Assembly (NCBI RefSeq): GCF_018334155.1
Contig: NZ_JAGXTP010000001.1
Location: 2,294,001-2,358,000 of the forward strand
Length of the DNA: 64,000 bases
Direction: 5' to 3'
DNA from: Devosia litorisediminis
GTDB taxonomy: Bacteria; Pseudomonadota; Alphaproteobacteria; Rhizobiales; Devosiaceae
Shown: in pieces, positions 37,575 through 45,928 of the stretch
Layout of the letters: each line of letters opens with the position of its first letter
How positions within the stretch are numbered: the stretch's first letter is position 1
Position numbers and translations under genes: made by a program
The notes under the pieces: model-generated
The model's database searches: none
Seen by the model: only the letters and a program-made list of their open reading frames with translations
Told to the model about the DNA's origin: nothing

Positions 37575-38891
37575 CTAGTTATTGGTGGCTTCGAAATCGC
37601 GCAGCATCTCGTTGCCGCGGCTTACCAGCGCGTCCAGAGCTTCCTGGGCGGTCTTGTCACCTGCCAGCAGCGCCTGGAATTCCTGATCGATCACGTCGCG
37701 GATCTGGGTGTAATTGCCGAAGCGCAGACCCTTGGAGTTGACCGTGGGAGCGTTCAGCGTGATCTGCTTGATGGCGACGTCGGAACCGGGATTGGCGGCG
37801 TAATAGCCCTGCTGCTGACCCAGTTCATAGGCAGCCTGGGTGATTGGCAGGTAGCCCGAGAACTGGTGCCAGTCGGCCTGAACTTCAGCAGAGGAGAGGT
37901 AGCTGAAGAAGTCAGCAACGCCCTTATATTCGGCTTCGTCATGGCCCTGCAGCACCCACAGGGTCGCGCCGCCGATGATCGAGTTCTGTGGTGCGCCTTC
38001 GACACCCTCATAATAGGGCAGCATGCCGTAGCCAACTTCGAAGTCAGCAGCATTGTTGATCACGCCGGCACGCGAGGCCGACGAGTTCATGTAGATGGCG
38101 CATTCCTGGGTGTAGAACTTGGCCGGGGCATCAGCACCGCCGCCAGGTCCGCCGTACTGGAACAGGCCCTCATCCTGCCACTTCTTCAGGTTTGCCCAGT
38201 GCTTGGCCTGATCCGGGCCATTCATGGTCAACTCGGTATTGAGACCAGCAAAACCGTTCTCTTCAGTGCCGATCTGCAGATTGTGCCAGGCCGAGAAATT
38301 CTCAAGCTGCACCCAGGAAATCCAGCCCGAGCTGAAGCCACATGTGGCAGCGCCCGATTCCATAATCTGGTGCGAGAAGGCTTCGAGTTCTTCCCAGGTC
38401 TTGGGTGGCACGTCGCGGTCAAGACCTGCGGCTTCGAACACGTCCTTGTTGTAGTACAGGATCGGGGTCGAGGAGTTGAACGGCATCGAGAGCATATTGC
38501 CCTGGGTGTCGGTGTAGTAGCCGACAACGGCGGGCAGGAAGCCGGACTGATCGAAATCGGCGCCCATATCAGCCATCAGCTGATAGACTGGGTAAACGGC
38601 GCCTTGGGCGGCCATCATGGTGCCGGTGCCCACTTCAAACACCTGGACGATGTCTGGCTGTTCGCCGGCGCGGAATGCGGCGATGGCAGCGGTCATGGTC
38701 TCGGTATAGGAGCCCTTATAGACCGGGGTCACGTGATAGTCGGACTGGCTATCATTATAGGTGGCGACAATTTCTTCGAGCTTTTCGCCCAGTTCGCCGC
38801 CCATGGCATGCCACCAGCTCACTTCGGTCTGTGCGAAGGCGGTGGTGGAGGTCAGGGCGAGCGCGAGTGCGGCAAGGGAAAGGCGAACCAT
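37575..38891 (-). CDS. ugpB: UgpB, periplasmic glycerol-3-phosphate-binding protein
   Basis: 438 residues: signal peptide MVRLSLAALALALTSTTAFA, then a family 1 solute-binding protein with VSWWHAMGGELGEKLEEIV, AFRAGEQPDIVQVFEVGTGTM and SMPFNSSTPILYYNKD, all diagnostic of UgpB. Binds sn-glycerol-3-phosphate or glycerophosphodiesters. First gene of ugpBAEC-phnMN; a Pho box lies 102 bases upstream. Confidence 0.94.
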   Translation of the reverse strand: MVRLSLAALALALTSTTAFAQTEVSWWHAMGGELGEKLEEIVATYNDSQSDYHVTPVYKGSYTETMTAAIAAFRAGEQPDIVQVFEVGTGTMMAAQGAVYPVYQLMADMGADFDQSGFLPAVVGYYTDTQGNMLSMPFNSSTPILYYNKDVFEAAGLDRDVPPKTWEELEAFSHQIMESGAATCGFSSGWISWVQLENFSAWHNLQIGTEENGFAGLNTELTMNGPDQAKHWANLKKWQDEGLFQYGGPGGGADAPAKFYTQECAIYMNSSASRAGVINNAADFEVGYGMLPYYEGVEGAPQNSIIGGATLWVLQGHDEAEYKGVADFFSYLSSAEVQADWHQFSGYLPITQAAYELGQQQGYYAANPGSDVAIKQITLNAPTVNSKGLRFGNYTQIRDVIDQEFQALLAGDKTAQEALDALVSRGNEMLRDFEATNN

Positions 38892-38992
38892 AAGGTCTCT
38901 CCTACATGACGGAAAATATCAGCAGGACGGGCGCCCTCACTGGCTCGTCTGATGCGAGCGAGGGCTGCCTAACAATGGTACTTATCGGTTGG

Positions 38993-39021
38993 GTGACGAA
39001 GCTGTGACGCTTGCGTGACAG
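38993..39021 (-). promoter_or_regulatory. Pho box upstream of ugpB
   Basis: On the minus strand the first unit is CTGTCAC, and GTCAC occurs three times at an exact 11-bp period (plus-strand starts 39015, 39004, 38993). This is close to a canonical PhoB site. It predicts phosphate-starvation induction of ugpBAEC-phnMN. Confidence 0.82.
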
Positions 39022-39034
39022 CGCACAGACTTGC

Positions 39035-39445
39035 TCAGGCCGGCACTTGCTCGAGTTCGATCAGCGTGCCGTCAAAGTCCTTGGGGTGCAGGAACAGCAC
39101 CGGGTTGCCATGGGCACCAGTTTTCGGCGTGCCATCGCCCAGCACCCGCGCACCGCCCTGGGTCAGGGTGGCGGCAGCGGCGGCGATGTCGGGGACCTCA
39201 AAGCAGATATGGTGCATGCCGCCCGCCGGGTTCTTGGCCAGAAAAGCGGCGATGGGCGAAGCTTCGCCGAGCGGCTCGAGCAGTTCCACCTTGGTGTTGC
39301 CGGTGTCGACGAACACCACCGTGACACCATGCTCGGGCAGCGCCTGCGGCTGGCCGACCTTGGCGCCAAGCAGGTCGCGGTATTTGGCGGAAGCCGCGGC
39401 CAGATCGGGGACAGCGATGGCGATGTGGTTGAGGCGACCGATCAT
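39035..39445 (-). CDS. mce: Methylmalonyl-CoA epimerase
   Basis: Interconverts (2S)- and (2R)-methylmalonyl-CoA between propionyl-CoA carboxylase and the mutase. 136 residues of the vicinal-oxygen-chelate fold: [12 protein letters not shown] at the start, a metal-ligand His in [10 protein letters not shown], and a C-terminal Glu in LIELEQ. ATG overlaps the mutase stop. The region between its end and ugpB holds the ugpB Pho box. Confidence 0.93.
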   Translation of the reverse strand: MIGRLNHIAIAVPDLAAASAKYRDLLGAKVGQPQALPEHGVTVVFVDTGNTKVELLEPLGEASPIAAFLAKNPAGGMHHICFEVPDIAAAAATLTQGGARVLGDGTPKTGAHGNPVLFLHPKDFDGTLIELEQVPA

Positions 39446-41565
39446 TGGTTGGAGAGCCTTCCCTCGATCTGGCTGAGCACCGAAAAGGCTGCACTGAGCA
39501 CGTTGGTGCCGGGACCAAAGATGGCGGCCACACCACTATCGAGCAGGAAGTCGTAATCCTGCTCAGGAATGACGCCGCCAACAATGACGGTGACTTCACC
39601 CAGTTCGCGGTCCTTGAGCGCCGCGATCAGTTCGGGCACCAGGGTCTTGTGGCCTGCTGCGAGCGAGGAGACACCCACGGCGTCGACCTTGAGTTCTCCG
39701 ACATGGGCGGCGACTTCGGAAGCGGTCTCGAACAGATCGCCCATATGGACATCAAAGCCGAGATCGGCGAAGGCGCTGGCGATAACCTTGGCGCCACGAT
39801 CATGGCCGTCCTGGCCCATCTTGGCGATAAAGATGGAGGGCGCCCTGCCCCGGCTTTTCCTGAAACTGTCGATGCGCCCGGCAATGGCGGCGAATTCGGG
39901 ATCATCGCCATAACCATCGGCATAGACGCCCGAGATGACGCGGGTGATGGCGGCGTGGCGACCGAATACATCTTCCATGGCCTGGCTGATTTCGCCCAAA
40001 GTGGCGCGGGCGCGGGCGGCAGCAATGGCCGCGTCGAGCAGATTGCCCTCATCCATGGCCGCATATTCGCGCAGGGCGGCCAGCATGGACTGGCACTTGG
40101 CCTCGTCGCGGCTGGCGCGGACGCGCTGCAGCAGGGCGATCTGTTCGGCGCGTACCTTGGCATTGTCGATATCGCGCACCTCAAGGGCATCCTCGACATC
40201 GAGCCGGTAGCGGTTGACGCCGACAATGACATCCTCGCCGCGATCGACACGGGCCTGCCGCTGGGCGGCGGCTTTTTCGATTTCGAGCTTGGGCGCGCCA
40301 CTCTGGACGGCCTTGGTCATGCCACCCTGGGCTTCGGATTCCCCGATCAGCGCCCTGGCGCCGTCGACCAGTTCCCTGGTCAGCGCCTCGACATAGTAGG
40401 AGCCGCCCAGCGGATCGACCACGTCGGTGATGCGGCTTTCATGTTGCAGGATCAGCTGGGTATTGCGGGCGATGCGGCTGGAAAACTCGGTGGGCAGCGC
40501 GATGGCTTCGTCAAAGCTGTTGGTGTGCAGGCTCTGGGTGCCGCCCAGCGTGGCGGCCAGCGCCTCGATGGTGGTGCGCACGATATTGTTGTGCGGGTCC
40601 TGCTCTGTCAGCGACACGCCCGAGGTCTGGCAATGGGTGCGCAGCATCTTGCTTCGAGGGTCCTTCGCGCCCAGCTCGGTCATGATCTCGCTCCAGAGCT
40701 GACGCGCGGCGCGCAGTTTGGAGACTTCGAGGAAGAAGTTCATGCCGATGCCGAAAAAGAAGCTGAGACGACCGGCGAATTTGTCGATATCGAGGCCACG
40801 GGCCTGGGCGGCGCGGACATATTCCATGCCGTCAGCCAGGGTATAGGCCAGTTCCTGCACCGCCGTCGCGCCGGCCTCGTGCATGTGATAGCCCGAGATC
40901 GAGATCGAGTTGAATTTGGGCATGTGCTCGGCGGTGTGGGCGATGATGTCGCCAACAATGCGCATGGAGGGTTCGGGCGGGTAGATATAGGTATTGCGGA
41001 CCATGAACTCCTTGAGCACATCGTTCTGGATGGTGCCCTGCAGTTTGTCTTGGCTGACGCCCTGCTCTTCGGCCGCCACGATGAACATGGCCAGCACGGG
41101 GATCACCGCGCCATTCATGGTCATGGAAACGCTCATCTGATCAAGCGGGATGCCGTCGAACAGGATCTTCATGTCTTCGACACTATCGATGGCCACACCA
41201 GCCTTGCCGACATCGCCGACAACGCGTGGGTGATCGCTGTCATAGCCGCGATGGGTCGCCAGATCGAAGGCAACCGAAAGCCCCTTCTGCCCCTTTTCCA
41301 GCGCCTGCCGGTAAAAGGCATTGGACTCCTTGGCGGTCGAGAAGCCGGCATATTGCCTAATCGTCCAGGGCCGGTTGGCATACATGGTGGCGCGCACGCC
41401 CCGGGTGAACGGCTCGGCACCGGGGACTTCGCCATCCTCGCCGAAATAGACCGGCTGCACGGGGACGCCGCCATAGTCGCGGTTCAGCGAGTCCAGCGGC
41501 GTGTCCTTGAGTTCGGCCTGGGCGAGTTTGGCCCAGTGGGCGAAATTGGTTTTCTGGTCAGACAT
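39442..41565 (-). CDS. Methylmalonyl-CoA mutase (B12-dependent)
   Basis: Adenosylcobalamin-dependent isomerisation of (2R)-methylmalonyl-CoA to succinyl-CoA. 707 residues in one chain: an N-terminal TIM barrel ([41 protein letters not shown]) and a C-terminal cobalamin domain with the base-off motif [13 protein letters not shown], whose His ligates cobalt. Start at [11 protein letters not shown], 41565; extension to 41658 is translated REP. Known as mcm, scpA or bhbA. The cofactor can be made through the cob genes of this window. Confidence 0.95.
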   Translation of the reverse strand: MSDQKTNFAHWAKLAQAELKDTPLDSLNRDYGGVPVQPVYFGEDGEVPGAEPFTRGVRATMYANRPWTIRQYAGFSTAKESNAFYRQALEKGQKGLSVAFDLATHRGYDSDHPRVVGDVGKAGVAIDSVEDMKILFDGIPLDQMSVSMTMNGAVIPVLAMFIVAAEEQGVSQDKLQGTIQNDVLKEFMVRNTYIYPPEPSMRIVGDIIAHTAEHMPKFNSISISGYHMHEAGATAVQELAYTLADGMEYVRAAQARGLDIDKFAGRLSFFFGIGMNFFLEVSKLRAARQLWSEIMTELGAKDPRSKMLRTHCQTSGVSLTEQDPHNNIVRTTIEALAATLGGTQSLHTNSFDEAIALPTEFSSRIARNTQLILQHESRITDVVDPLGGSYYVEALTRELVDGARALIGESEAQGGMTKAVQSGAPKLEIEKAAAQRQARVDRGEDVIVGVNRYRLDVEDALEVRDIDNAKVRAEQIALLQRVRASRDEAKCQSMLAALREYAAMDEGNLLDAAIAAARARATLGEISQAMEDVFGRHAAITRVISGVYADGYGDDPEFAAIAGRIDSFRKSRGRAPSIFIAKMGQDGHDRGAKVIASAFADLGFDVHMGDLFETASEVAAHVGELKVDAVGVSSLAAGHKTLVPELIAALKDRELGEVTVIVGGVIPEQDYDFLLDSGVAAIFGPGTNVLSAAFSVLSQIEGRLSNQ

Positions 41566-41570
41566 CGTAA

Positions 41571-41694
41571 CCCCCACCCTTGTTCCCGCCCCACAAGGGG
41601 GAGGGAGACGACGCGGCATGGCCCGCATCACACCATTGAACTTTCGGCGTCTGCGCATCCCTCCCCCTTGTGGGGCGGGAATGAGGGTGGGGGC
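41571..41694. repeat. Paired inverted REP elements between pccA and the mutase gene
   Basis: Left half 41571-41608 and right half 41658-41694 are inverted copies built on CCCGCCCCACAAGGGGGAGG and its complement, about 50 bases apart. They fill the spacer between two co-directional genes of one pathway. Confidence 0.82.
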
Positions 41695-41703
41695 ATTGGC
41701 TCA

Positions 41704-43683
41704 TCACACCGCCTCAAATTCGAGAATGACCTGATCAACGGCAAGCACTTCGCCAGCAACGGCGTGGACCTTGCTGATGCGGGCTTTCTTTTCGGCCTTG
41801 AGGACGTTTTCCATCTTCATGGCTTCAACGATGGCCAGGGTCTGGCCATCCTCGACCACATCCCCCTCGGCCACATCGATGCGCACCACCTGCCCCGGCA
41901 TGGGGCAGAGCAGGAACTTGCTCATGTCGGGCGGCACCTTGATCGGCATGTGCTTGAGCAGGGCCGCAACATGGGGCGCGAGCACCAGCACCTTGAGGTC
42001 TGCGCCGCGATAGCGGATGCGGAAGCCCGAAGTGGTGGTGTTGACCTTGAGCACGGCGCGGCGACCATCGGACCAGTCGACATGGGCCAGACCCGAACCG
42101 GGCCGCCAGTCGAGACGGGCGGCCTGACTACGCCATTCGGCGTCGACGACAAAGCCGTCGCCATCCGGACTGATGCTGACAGGCAATGCCTGCTCGCCCA
42201 GTTGCACATGCCAGTGATGGGCGGTCGCGGTGTCTCCATTGCGGGCCACGCGTCGTGTCATCATCATGGCCGCAGCGGCGGCGATATCGAAGACATGCTC
42301 CTCGCTGAGTTCGGCGCCGTGGAAACCCTCGGGGAATTCCTCGGCGATATAGCCGGTGGTCAGCCGCCCGTCCCTGAACCGCGCCTGCTCCATCACCGTC
42401 GAGAGGAATGGCAGGTTGTTGCCGACGCCCTCGACTTCAAAGCTGTCCAGCGCCACGGCCATGGCGTCGATGGCTTCGCCGCGGGTGGGTGCCCAGGTGC
42501 ACAGCTTGGCGATCATCGGATCGTAAAAGGTCGAGATTTCGCCGCCCTCGAACACGCCGGTATCATTGCGCACGACCAGATCGTCGGAGTTGCTTTCGAC
42601 CGGTGGTTGATACTTCACCAGTCGGCCAGTCGAGGGCAGGAAATTGCGATAGGGGTCTTCGGCGTAAAGCCGGCTTTCAATGGCCCAGCCATTGCGCCGC
42701 ACATCCGCCTGGGTGAGCGGCAGCTTTTCGCCATTGGCGGCGCGCAGCATGAGTTCGACCAGATCGAGCCCGGTGATCAGCTCGGTGACGGGATGCTCCA
42801 CCTGCAGGCGGGTGTTCATCTCAAGGAAATAGAACTTCTTGTCCTTGTCGACGATGAACTCGACCGTGCCAGCGCTCTGATAGCCAACGGCCTTGGCCAG
42901 CGCGACGGACTGTTCGCCCATGGCCTTGCGGGTGGCTTCGTCGAGAAAGGGCGATGGCGCCTCTTCGATGACCTTCTGGTTGCGGCGCTGGATCGAGCAT
43001 TCGCGCTCGTTGAGATAGAGCACATTGCCGTGGCTGTCGCCGATCAGCTGGATTTCGATATGGCGCGGCTCAGTGACGAATTTCTCGATGAAGATGCGGT
43101 CATCCCCAAAGGAGGATGCGGCTTCGGATTTGGAGCGATCAAAGCCCTCGCGCGCCTCGGCGTCGTTCCAGGCAATGCGCATGCCCTTGCCGCCACCGCC
43201 GGCGCTGGCCTTGATCATCACCGGGTAGCCGACGGATTTCGAAATGGTCACGGCATGCTCGGCGTCGTCGATCAGCCCCATATGGCCGGGCACGGTGGAG
43301 ACACCGGCTTCAGCGGCCAGTTTCTTGGATGTGATCTTGTCGCCCATGGCCTCGATGGCCTTGACCGGCGGGCCGACAAAGATGATCCCGGCGGCTTGCA
43401 GGGCTTCCGCGAATTTGGGGTTTTCCGAGAGGAAGCCATAGCCGGGATGCACGGCCTGCGCCCCTGTGGATTTGCAGGCTGCGATGATCTTGTCGATCTG
43501 CAGGTACGAGTCCTTGGCCGGGGATGGACCGATATGGACGGCCTCGTCGGCCATGCGCACGTGCAGCGCTTCTCGGTCGGCATCCGAATAGACAGCGACC
43601 GTGGCAATGCCCATGCGCTTGGCCGTCTTGATGACCCGGCAAGCAATCTCGCCCCGATTGGCGATGAGGAGTTTGGTGATCAT
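41704..43683 (-). CDS. pccA: Propionyl-CoA carboxylase alpha subunit (biotin carboxylase/BCCP)
   Basis: Carboxylates its own biotin with ATP and bicarbonate. 659 residues: biotin-carboxylase domain (KLLIANRGEIACRVIKTAK; ASAGGGGKGMRIAW, an ATP-grasp glycine loop; NTRLQVEHPVTE), a middle BT-type domain, and a C-terminal biotin domain with VEAMKMEN, the lysine being biotinylated. ATG overlaps the stop of the DUF559 gene by ATGA. PccB is encoded beyond that gene. Confidence 0.95.
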   Translation of the reverse strand: MITKLLIANRGEIACRVIKTAKRMGIATVAVYSDADREALHVRMADEAVHIGPSPAKDSYLQIDKIIAACKSTGAQAVHPGYGFLSENPKFAEALQAAGIIFVGPPVKAIEAMGDKITSKKLAAEAGVSTVPGHMGLIDDAEHAVTISKSVGYPVMIKASAGGGGKGMRIAWNDAEAREGFDRSKSEAASSFGDDRIFIEKFVTEPRHIEIQLIGDSHGNVLYLNERECSIQRRNQKVIEEAPSPFLDEATRKAMGEQSVALAKAVGYQSAGTVEFIVDKDKKFYFLEMNTRLQVEHPVTELITGLDLVELMLRAANGEKLPLTQADVRRNGWAIESRLYAEDPYRNFLPSTGRLVKYQPPVESNSDDLVVRNDTGVFEGGEISTFYDPMIAKLCTWAPTRGEAIDAMAVALDSFEVEGVGNNLPFLSTVMEQARFRDGRLTTGYIAEEFPEGFHGAELSEEHVFDIAAAAAMMMTRRVARNGDTATAHHWHVQLGEQALPVSISPDGDGFVVDAEWRSQAARLDWRPGSGLAHVDWSDGRRAVLKVNTTTSGFRIRYRGADLKVLVLAPHVAALLKHMPIKVPPDMSKFLLCPMPGQVVRIDVAEGDVVEDGQTLAIVEAMKMENVLKAEKKARISKVHAVAGEVLAVDQVILEFEAV

Positions 43684-44099
43684 TTTTCGCCAGCGCCTTT
43701 GTTGTTCGCGGGACTGTCTGCTCTGCGTCTCCCTCCCCCTTGTGGGGAGGGATCAAGGGTGGGGGTGTCGGCCAGCGCATTCAGGATCATGGCCATCGTG
43801 TCATCCAGATTGTGCCGCACGTCGTCATTGCTGATGCGGAGAACGCGATAGCCTTGAGCGGCGATGAAGCCATCGCGTGCGGCATCACGAACCAGCGCCT
43901 GCCCCATGTGATGGCTGTCGCCATCTACCTCGATCACCAGCCTGGCGCGGTGCGAGGCGAAATCGGCATAGTAGGGACCGAGCGGCACTTGACGCCGGAA
44001 GTGGTGGCCCAGCGGCTTGAGTTCCCGCAGCGCGTTCCACAGCCGGGCCTCGGACGGTGGCATGGATTTCCGCAATTGCCGCGCCCGCTGAACGCTCAT
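43680..44099 (-). CDS. DUF559 (Vsr-like endonuclease fold) protein enclosed by REP elements
   Basis: 139 residues. The core matches DUF559: RARQLRKSMPPSEARLWNAL, then YYADFASHRARLVIEVDGDS, DAARDGFIAAQGYRVLRISN and a final helix. The Asp (ADF) and ExD (EVD) are candidate nuclease-site residues of the Vsr/PD-(D/E)xK type. No activity is established for the family. Its last ~25 residues (from [15 protein letters not shown]) are read from a REP element, and the opposite REP ends three bases before the ATG and provides GGTGGGGGG as its ribosome-binding site. Lies between pccB and pccA and overlaps pccA by ATGA. Confidence 0.78.
   Translation of the reverse strand: MSVQRARQLRKSMPPSEARLWNALRELKPLGHHFRRQVPLGPYYADFASHRARLVIEVDGDSHHMGQALVRDAARDGFIAAQGYRVLRISNDDVRHNLDDTMAMILNALADTPTLDPSPQGGGRRRADSPANNKGAGEK
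43728..43765. repeat. REP element, 38 bp, inside the 3' end of the DUF559 gene
   Basis: Identical over 38 bases to the reverse complement of 44103-44140, so the two form perfect inverted repeats around the DUF559 gene. Core palindrome CCTCCCCCTTGTGGGGAGGG followed by ATCAAGGGTGGGGG. Confidence 0.9.
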
Positions 44100-44102
44100 A
44101 GC

Positions 44103-44140
44103 CCCCCACCCTTGATCCCTCCCCACAAGGGGGAGGGAGA
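44103..44140. repeat. REP element, 38 bp, directly upstream of the DUF559 gene
   Basis: Perfect inverted partner of 43728-43765. On the minus strand its GGTGGGGG end, three bases before the DUF559 ATG, acts as a purine-rich ribosome-binding site. With 44224-44259 it also makes an inverted pair between pccB and the DUF559 gene. Confidence 0.9.
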
Positions 44141-44223
44141 CGATAGAACCGCACCAATCCAACGCAAAGCCAGACCAGACGCTTGCGCCATGCCCCAACG
44201 TGCCACAACTGACCGGGAGGGTA

Positions 44224-44259
44224 TCCCTCCCCCTTGTGGGGAGGGAACAAGGGTGGGGG
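44224..44259. repeat. REP element downstream of pccB
   Basis: Same 36-base unit in the orientation of 43728-43765, with AACAAGG in place of ATCAAGG after the palindrome. It begins 18 bases past the pccB stop. Confidence 0.88.
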
Positions 44260-44277
44260 TGCAAATCCATGCCACCC

Positions 44278-45810
44278 TCACAACGGAATATTGTCGTGCT
44301 TCTTCTTCGGACCCTGCGACTGCTTGTTGCGCAGGGTGGAAAAAGCACGGATGACGCGGCGGCGGGTGCCGTGGGGCATGATGACGTCGTCGATAAAGCC
44401 GCGTTCGGCGGCGACGAAGGGATTGGCGAAGCGGGCCTCGTAGTCGGCGGTGCGCTGGGCGATCTTGTCCTTGTCGCCCAGTTCGGAGCGATAGATGATT
44501 TCCGAGGCGCCCTTGGCGCCCATCACCGCGATTTCGGCTGAAGGCCAGGCGTAGTTCACGTCGGCCTTGATGTGCTTACTCGCCATCACGTCATAGGCGC
44601 CGCCATAGGCTTTGCGGGTGATGACGGTGACCAGCGGCACACTGGCTTCGGCATAGGCGAACAGCAGCTTGGCGCCATGCTTGATGATGCCGCCATATTC
44701 CTGGGCCACGCCGGGCAGGAAGCCGGGCACGTCGACCAGGGTGAGGATGGGGATTTCAAAGCTGTCGCAGAAGCGGATGAAGCGCGCGGCTTTCTTACTG
44801 GCATTGATATCGAGGCAGCCGGCCAGCACCAGCGGCTGGTTGGCGACGACGCCGACCGTTTCGCCATCGAGGCGGATGAAGCCGATCAGGATATTGCCGG
44901 CATGGTCCCTTTGCAGCTCGAGGAAATCGCCCTCATCGGCGATCTTCTCGATCACCTCGCGCATGTCATAGGGCTTGTTGGCGCTGTCGGGGATGATGGT
45001 GTCCAGGCTCGGATCGTCGCGCACAATGGGCTCGTGGGTCGGCCGGCGCGGCGGCTTCTGGCCCGCCGCGAGCGGCAGGAAGCTGTAAAGCCGGCGGACT
45101 TCGAGCAGGGTTTCGATGTCGTTCTCAAACGCGGCATCGGCGACCGAGGAAATCTTGGTGTGGGTGGAGGCACCGCCCAGTTCTTCCTGGGTGACGGTCT
45201 CATTGGTCACTGTCTTAACCACGTCGGGGCCGGTGACGAACATGTAGCTGGTGTCTTTGACCATGTAGATGAAGTCGGTCATGGCGGGCGAATAGACCGC
45301 GCCGCCAGCGCAGGGGCCCATGATCACTGAAATCTGCGGCACGGCGCCCGAGGCCTGAGTATTGCGCCAGAACACGTCGGCATAGCCACCGAGCGAGGCC
45401 ACGCCCTCCTGAATACGGGCGCCGCCACTATCATTGAGGCCAATCACCGGCGCGCCATTCTGCATGGCCAGATCCATGATCTTGCAGATTTTCTTGGCGT
45501 GGGTTTCGCTCAGCGAGCCCCCAAAGACGGTGAAATCCTGGCTGAAGACATAGACCATGCGGCCATCAATCTTGCCCCAGCCGGTGACGACGCCGTCGCC
45601 GGGAATGATGGTCTCGGCCATGCCGAAATCGGTCGCCCGGTGGGTGACGAACATGTCGTATTCTTCAAAACTGCCGGGATCGAGCAGGATTTCGAGCCGT
45701 TCGCGGGCAGTCAGCTTGCCCTTGCCGTGCTGGATATCGATGCGCCGCTGGCCACCGCCGACCCGCGCTTCGGCCCGCTTGGTTTCAAGTTGAGCGATGA
45801 TATCCTGCAT
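44278..45810 (-). CDS. pccB: Propionyl-CoA carboxylase beta subunit (carboxyltransferase)
   Basis: Transfers CO2 from biotin to propionyl-CoA, giving (2S)-methylmalonyl-CoA. 510 residues with the crotonase-like carboxyltransferase halves: [47 protein letters not shown], and [24 protein letters not shown]. Start at MQDIIAQLE, 45810; upstream extension to 45870 lies in the promoter spacer. First gene of pccB-DUF559-pccA-mutase-mce. Confidence 0.95.
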   Translation of the reverse strand: MQDIIAQLETKRAEARVGGGQRRIDIQHGKGKLTARERLEILLDPGSFEEYDMFVTHRATDFGMAETIIPGDGVVTGWGKIDGRMVYVFSQDFTVFGGSLSETHAKKICKIMDLAMQNGAPVIGLNDSGGARIQEGVASLGGYADVFWRNTQASGAVPQISVIMGPCAGGAVYSPAMTDFIYMVKDTSYMFVTGPDVVKTVTNETVTQEELGGASTHTKISSVADAAFENDIETLLEVRRLYSFLPLAAGQKPPRRPTHEPIVRDDPSLDTIIPDSANKPYDMREVIEKIADEGDFLELQRDHAGNILIGFIRLDGETVGVVANQPLVLAGCLDINASKKAARFIRFCDSFEIPILTLVDVPGFLPGVAQEYGGIIKHGAKLLFAYAEASVPLVTVITRKAYGGAYDVMASKHIKADVNYAWPSAEIAVMGAKGASEIIYRSELGDKDKIAQRTADYEARFANPFVAAERGFIDDVIMPHGTRRRVIRAFSTLRNKQSQGPKKKHDNIPL

Positions 45811-45882
45811 GCGTTCGTCTCCCTGCTGAGGGGAGACTAGCGCGTTGTTATCAATCCCCCAAGACAGCAAAGGGCGCGCCTG

Positions 45883-45927
45883 TTACAATCACACAAGATC
45901 GAATTTGTAATTTTGTGGATTTGTGTG
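45883..45927. promoter_or_regulatory. Likely operator zone of the propionate regulator
   Basis: Two nested dyads in the pccB/regulator spacer: TTACAA (45883-45888) with TTGTAA (45905-45910), and CACACAA (45890-45896) with TTGTGTG (45921-45927). The block is AT-rich against its surroundings and ends one base before the regulator ATG. Autoregulation and control of pccB are plausible. Confidence 0.5.
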
Positions 45928-45928
45928 A

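Noticed and set aside
38933..38965. Terminator for the pcc-mutase-mce transcript
   Set aside because: An interrupted GCCCTC..GAGGGC stem is present, but it lies beyond the ugpB Pho box, has a 4-base bulge and no T run next to it; more likely part of the ugpB leader.
39445..43851. 1468-codon open frame on the plus strand, antisense to the mutase and pccA genes
   Set aside because: It mirrors well-recognised enzymes on the minus strand; the open frame follows from GC-rich codon bias and its predicted protein has no recognisable domain.
41571..44259. CRISPR array suggested by recurring CCTCCCCCTTGTGGGG units
   Set aside because: Units alternate in orientation, spacing is irregular and a gene lies between two of them; they are REP-like elements.
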